Source: Bog-473 sp964457065 (GTDB lineage: Bacteria > Actinomycetota > Acidimicrobiia > Acidimicrobiales > RAAP-2). From it: a stretch of DNA of 6,774 nucleotides. Within the stretch, counting starts at the first letter, position 1; the number at the start of each line of letters is the position of its first letter. Of this stretch, positions 5,450-6,774 are shown in pieces. The translations under genes and the position numbers were made by a program. The notes beneath the pieces were generated by a model, which saw only the letters and a list, made by a program, of their open reading frames with translations, had not been told where the DNA came from and ran no database searches. The DNA is taken from the NCBI GenBank assembly GCA_964457065.1, contig CAYWDQ010000163.1:1-6774 (forward strand), read 5' to 3'.

Positions 5450-6166
5450 ATGAGCGTGGCCATCGTGACAGGGGCATCCCGGGGACTCGGGCAGGCGTTG
5501 GCGACCGGACTGGCGGGAGCCGGCTGGTCGCTGGTGGTCGACGGGCGCGACACGACGGCGCTCGACGCCGCGGCCGACCAGCTGCGCGCGCAGGCGACGC
5601 CGGGCGCGCAGGTCGTGGCCGTGGCCGGTGACATCACCGACGCCGATCACCGCCACGACCTCGTCGCCGCAGCGTTCGAGCTCGGCGGGCTCGACCTCGT
5701 CGTCAACAACGCCGGGACGCTCGGGGCCTCGCCCTTGCCGTCGCTGGCCGACTACCCGCTGGGCGACCTGCGCGTGGCCTTCGAGGTCAACGTCGTCGCG
5801 CCCCTCGGCCTCATGCAGGACGCGCTCCCCCTCCTCCTCGACGCGGCACACCCGCGCGTGCTCAACGTGACGTCGGACGCCGCGGTGGAGGCCTACGAGG
5901 GGTGGGGCGGCTACGGGTCCGGCAAGGCGGCCCTCGAGCATCTCGGCGCGGTGCTGGCCGTCGAGGTCCCGGCACTGACGGTGTGGACCGTCGACCCCGG
6001 GGACCTGCGCACGGCGATGCACCAGGCGGCCTTCCCCGGCGAGGACATCTCCGACCGGCCCGAGCCGGCCACCGTCGTACCCGCCTTCATGGAGCTCATC
6101 ACCGGCGACCGCCCGAGCGGCCGCTACCGGGCCGCCGAGCTCGCCAGCGCGGGAGCGGTGACATGA
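5450..6166 (+). CDS. Short-chain dehydrogenase/reductase (classical SDR)
   Basis: A 238-residue NAD(P)-dependent oxidoreductase, probably cytoplasmic; the substrate cannot be told. The cofactor motif TGASRGLG is at 7-14, right after the first strand. GRD (32-34) follows the second strand, the arginine suggesting NADP(H). AGDITD (59-64) fits the adenine-binding acidic position. NNAG is at 86-89, and an asparagine of the catalytic tetrad at 114 (EVNVVAP). The active site has Ser142 (NVTSDA), Tyr155 and Lys159 (YGSGK), and VDPGDLRTAM (181-190) covers the PG motif after the active site. Length is typical for classical SDRs. The stop codon overlaps the next gene's start (ATGA), so the two are very likely co-transcribed and translationally coupled, and the SDR may act on or with the QueA-like partner's substrate. 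The function in that pairing is inferred only. Confidence 0.92.
   Translation: MSVAIVTGASRGLGQALATGLAGAGWSLVVDGRDTTALDAAADQLRAQATPGAQVVAVAGDITDADHRHDLVAAAFELGGLDLVVNNAGTLGASPLPSLADYPLGDLRVAFEVNVVAPLGLMQDALPLLLDAAHPRVLNVTSDAAVEAYEGWGGYGSGKAALEHLGAVLAVEVPALTVWTVDPGDLRTAMHQAAFPGEDISDRPEPATVVPAFMELITGDRPSGRYRAAELASAGAVT
6151..6155 (+). promoter_or_regulatory. Ribosome binding site of the QueA-like gene
   Basis: GGGAG lies inside the end of the SDR coding sequence, 7 nt before the ATG at 6163. It supports that start over the nearby in-frame ATG at 6172. Confidence 0.6.
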
Positions 6167-6774
6167 GCGCCATGGCCCCCGCGCTCGACTACGAGGCCGC
6201 GGCCCGTCTGCCCGAGCTGCATCCCCTCTCGTTCACGCTGCCTCCCGAGCTCGAGGCACCGTCCCCACCCGAGTACCGCGGCATGACGCGCGACGCCGTG
6301 CGGATGCTGGTGGCCTCGAGGTCGGACGGCTCGCTCGTGCACTCCCACTTCTCCGAGCTGCCGCGCTTCCTCGACGAAGGCGACCTGGTCGTGATCAACA
6401 CGTCGGGGACGCTGGCGGCCGAGGTCGACGGGACGGCGCCGGACGGAGCGGCCGTGCAGGTGCACCTCTCGACCCGGCTGCCCGCCGGCCTCTGGACCGT
6501 GGAGGTGCGCCGGGACGGCCGGGCCCACCTCGACGGCGCGCCCGGCGACGCGATCGACCTCCCGGACGGCGGACACGTCGCGCTGCTCGCCCCCTACTCC
6601 CCCGGCCCCGGCGGGGCCGGGGTGCGGCTGTGGGTCTCCCGGATAGAGACGCCCGAGCGCCTGCACAGCTTCCTCGCTCGCCACGGGCGCCCCATCCGCT
6701 ACGGGTACGTGCGCGGCAACTACCCGATCACGGCGTACCAGAACGTGTACGCCACCGAGCCCGGGTCGGCCGAG
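6163..6774 (+). CDS. QueA-family protein (S-adenosylmethionine:tRNA ribosyltransferase-isomerase-like), N-terminal part
   Basis: The first 204 residues are seen; the frame is open at the window edge. QueA transfers and rearranges the ribose of S-adenosylmethionine onto 7-aminomethyl-7-deazaguanine in tRNA, making epoxyqueuosine. Family features are LSFTLPPELEA near the N-terminus (22-32), LVASRSDGSLVHSHFSELPRFLDEGDLVV as a strand-helix block (49-77, key residues F63, L70, G73, D74), GRPIRYGYVRG (175-185) and YQNVYATEPGSAE (192-204), the equivalent of YQTVYA...GS in QueA. Classical QueA (about 350 residues) has N-D-T-R-V-x-x-A-R after the GDLLV strand; here it reads NTSGTLAAE (79-87), lacking both arginines. 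The gene overlaps the SDR stop by ATGA. Family membership is solid, but the altered motif and the absence of other queuosine genes in view make the exact tRNA activity uncertain, so no symbol is given. Confidence 0.85.
   Translation, partial: MSAMAPALDYEAAARLPELHPLSFTLPPELEAPSPPEYRGMTRDAVRMLVASRSDGSLVHSHFSELPRFLDEGDLVVINTSGTLAAEVDGTAPDGAAVQVHLSTRLPAGLWTVEVRRDGRAHLDGAPGDAIDLPDGGHVALLAPYSPGPGGAGVRLWVSRIETPERLHSFLARHGRPIRYGYVRGNYPITAYQNVYATEPGSAE

Overview
The window is very GC-rich, with strongly GC-biased third codon positions and long spurious antisense frames. Together with an adenosylcobalamin-dependent ribonucleotide reductase under paired NrdR boxes, a secreted Ig-repeat protein and an actinobacterial-type QueA paralogue, this points to an actinomycetote. 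Acidimicrobiia or a related soil or aquatic lineage is my guess, with low confidence below phylum. The window holds five protein-coding genes, two of them cut by the window edges. I see no RNA genes, mobile elements or CRISPR arrays.

Left part (1-745). The start of nrdJ (class II, B12-dependent ribonucleotide reductase) lies on the minus strand and runs off the left edge. It diverges from the glycerol kinase gene across a 356-bp intergenic region. That region carries a clear minus-strand promoter (perfect -35 TTGACA, extended -10 TGC-TGTAAT). Two NrdR-box palindromes spaced exactly 32 bp start to start lie over and just downstream of the predicted transcription start. The nrdJ leader is about 200 nt long and has competing short hairpins. 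Most of the regulatory content of the window is here.

Middle (746-5307). A complete glycerol kinase gene (glpK, 514 aa) is followed by a large GC-rich imperfect hairpin right after its stop codon. Next comes a 943-aa secreted protein read from a GTG start with a good ribosome binding site. It has a signal peptide, an N-terminal beta-strand-rich region, and six bacterial Ig-like repeats of the Big_3 type. No cell-wall anchor or C-terminal membrane helix is visible. The six repeats appear to be a duplicated triplet (1-2-3 resembling 4-5-6).

Right part (5308-6774). A short AT-rich promoter island precedes a two-gene operon. The first gene is an NADP-type short-chain dehydrogenase/reductase (238 aa). 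It overlaps by ATGA the start of a QueA-family protein that runs off the right edge. The QueA-like protein differs from classical QueA at a conserved N-terminal motif, so its substrate may differ.

The genes do not form one pathway: DNA precursor synthesis, glycerol uptake metabolism, a secreted surface or adhesion-like protein, and the SDR/QueA-like pair look like separate transcription units. I found no convincing new multi-gene system. The observations most worth following are the NrdR-controlled divergent promoter, the triplet duplication in the Ig protein, and the SDR-coupled QueA paralogue.
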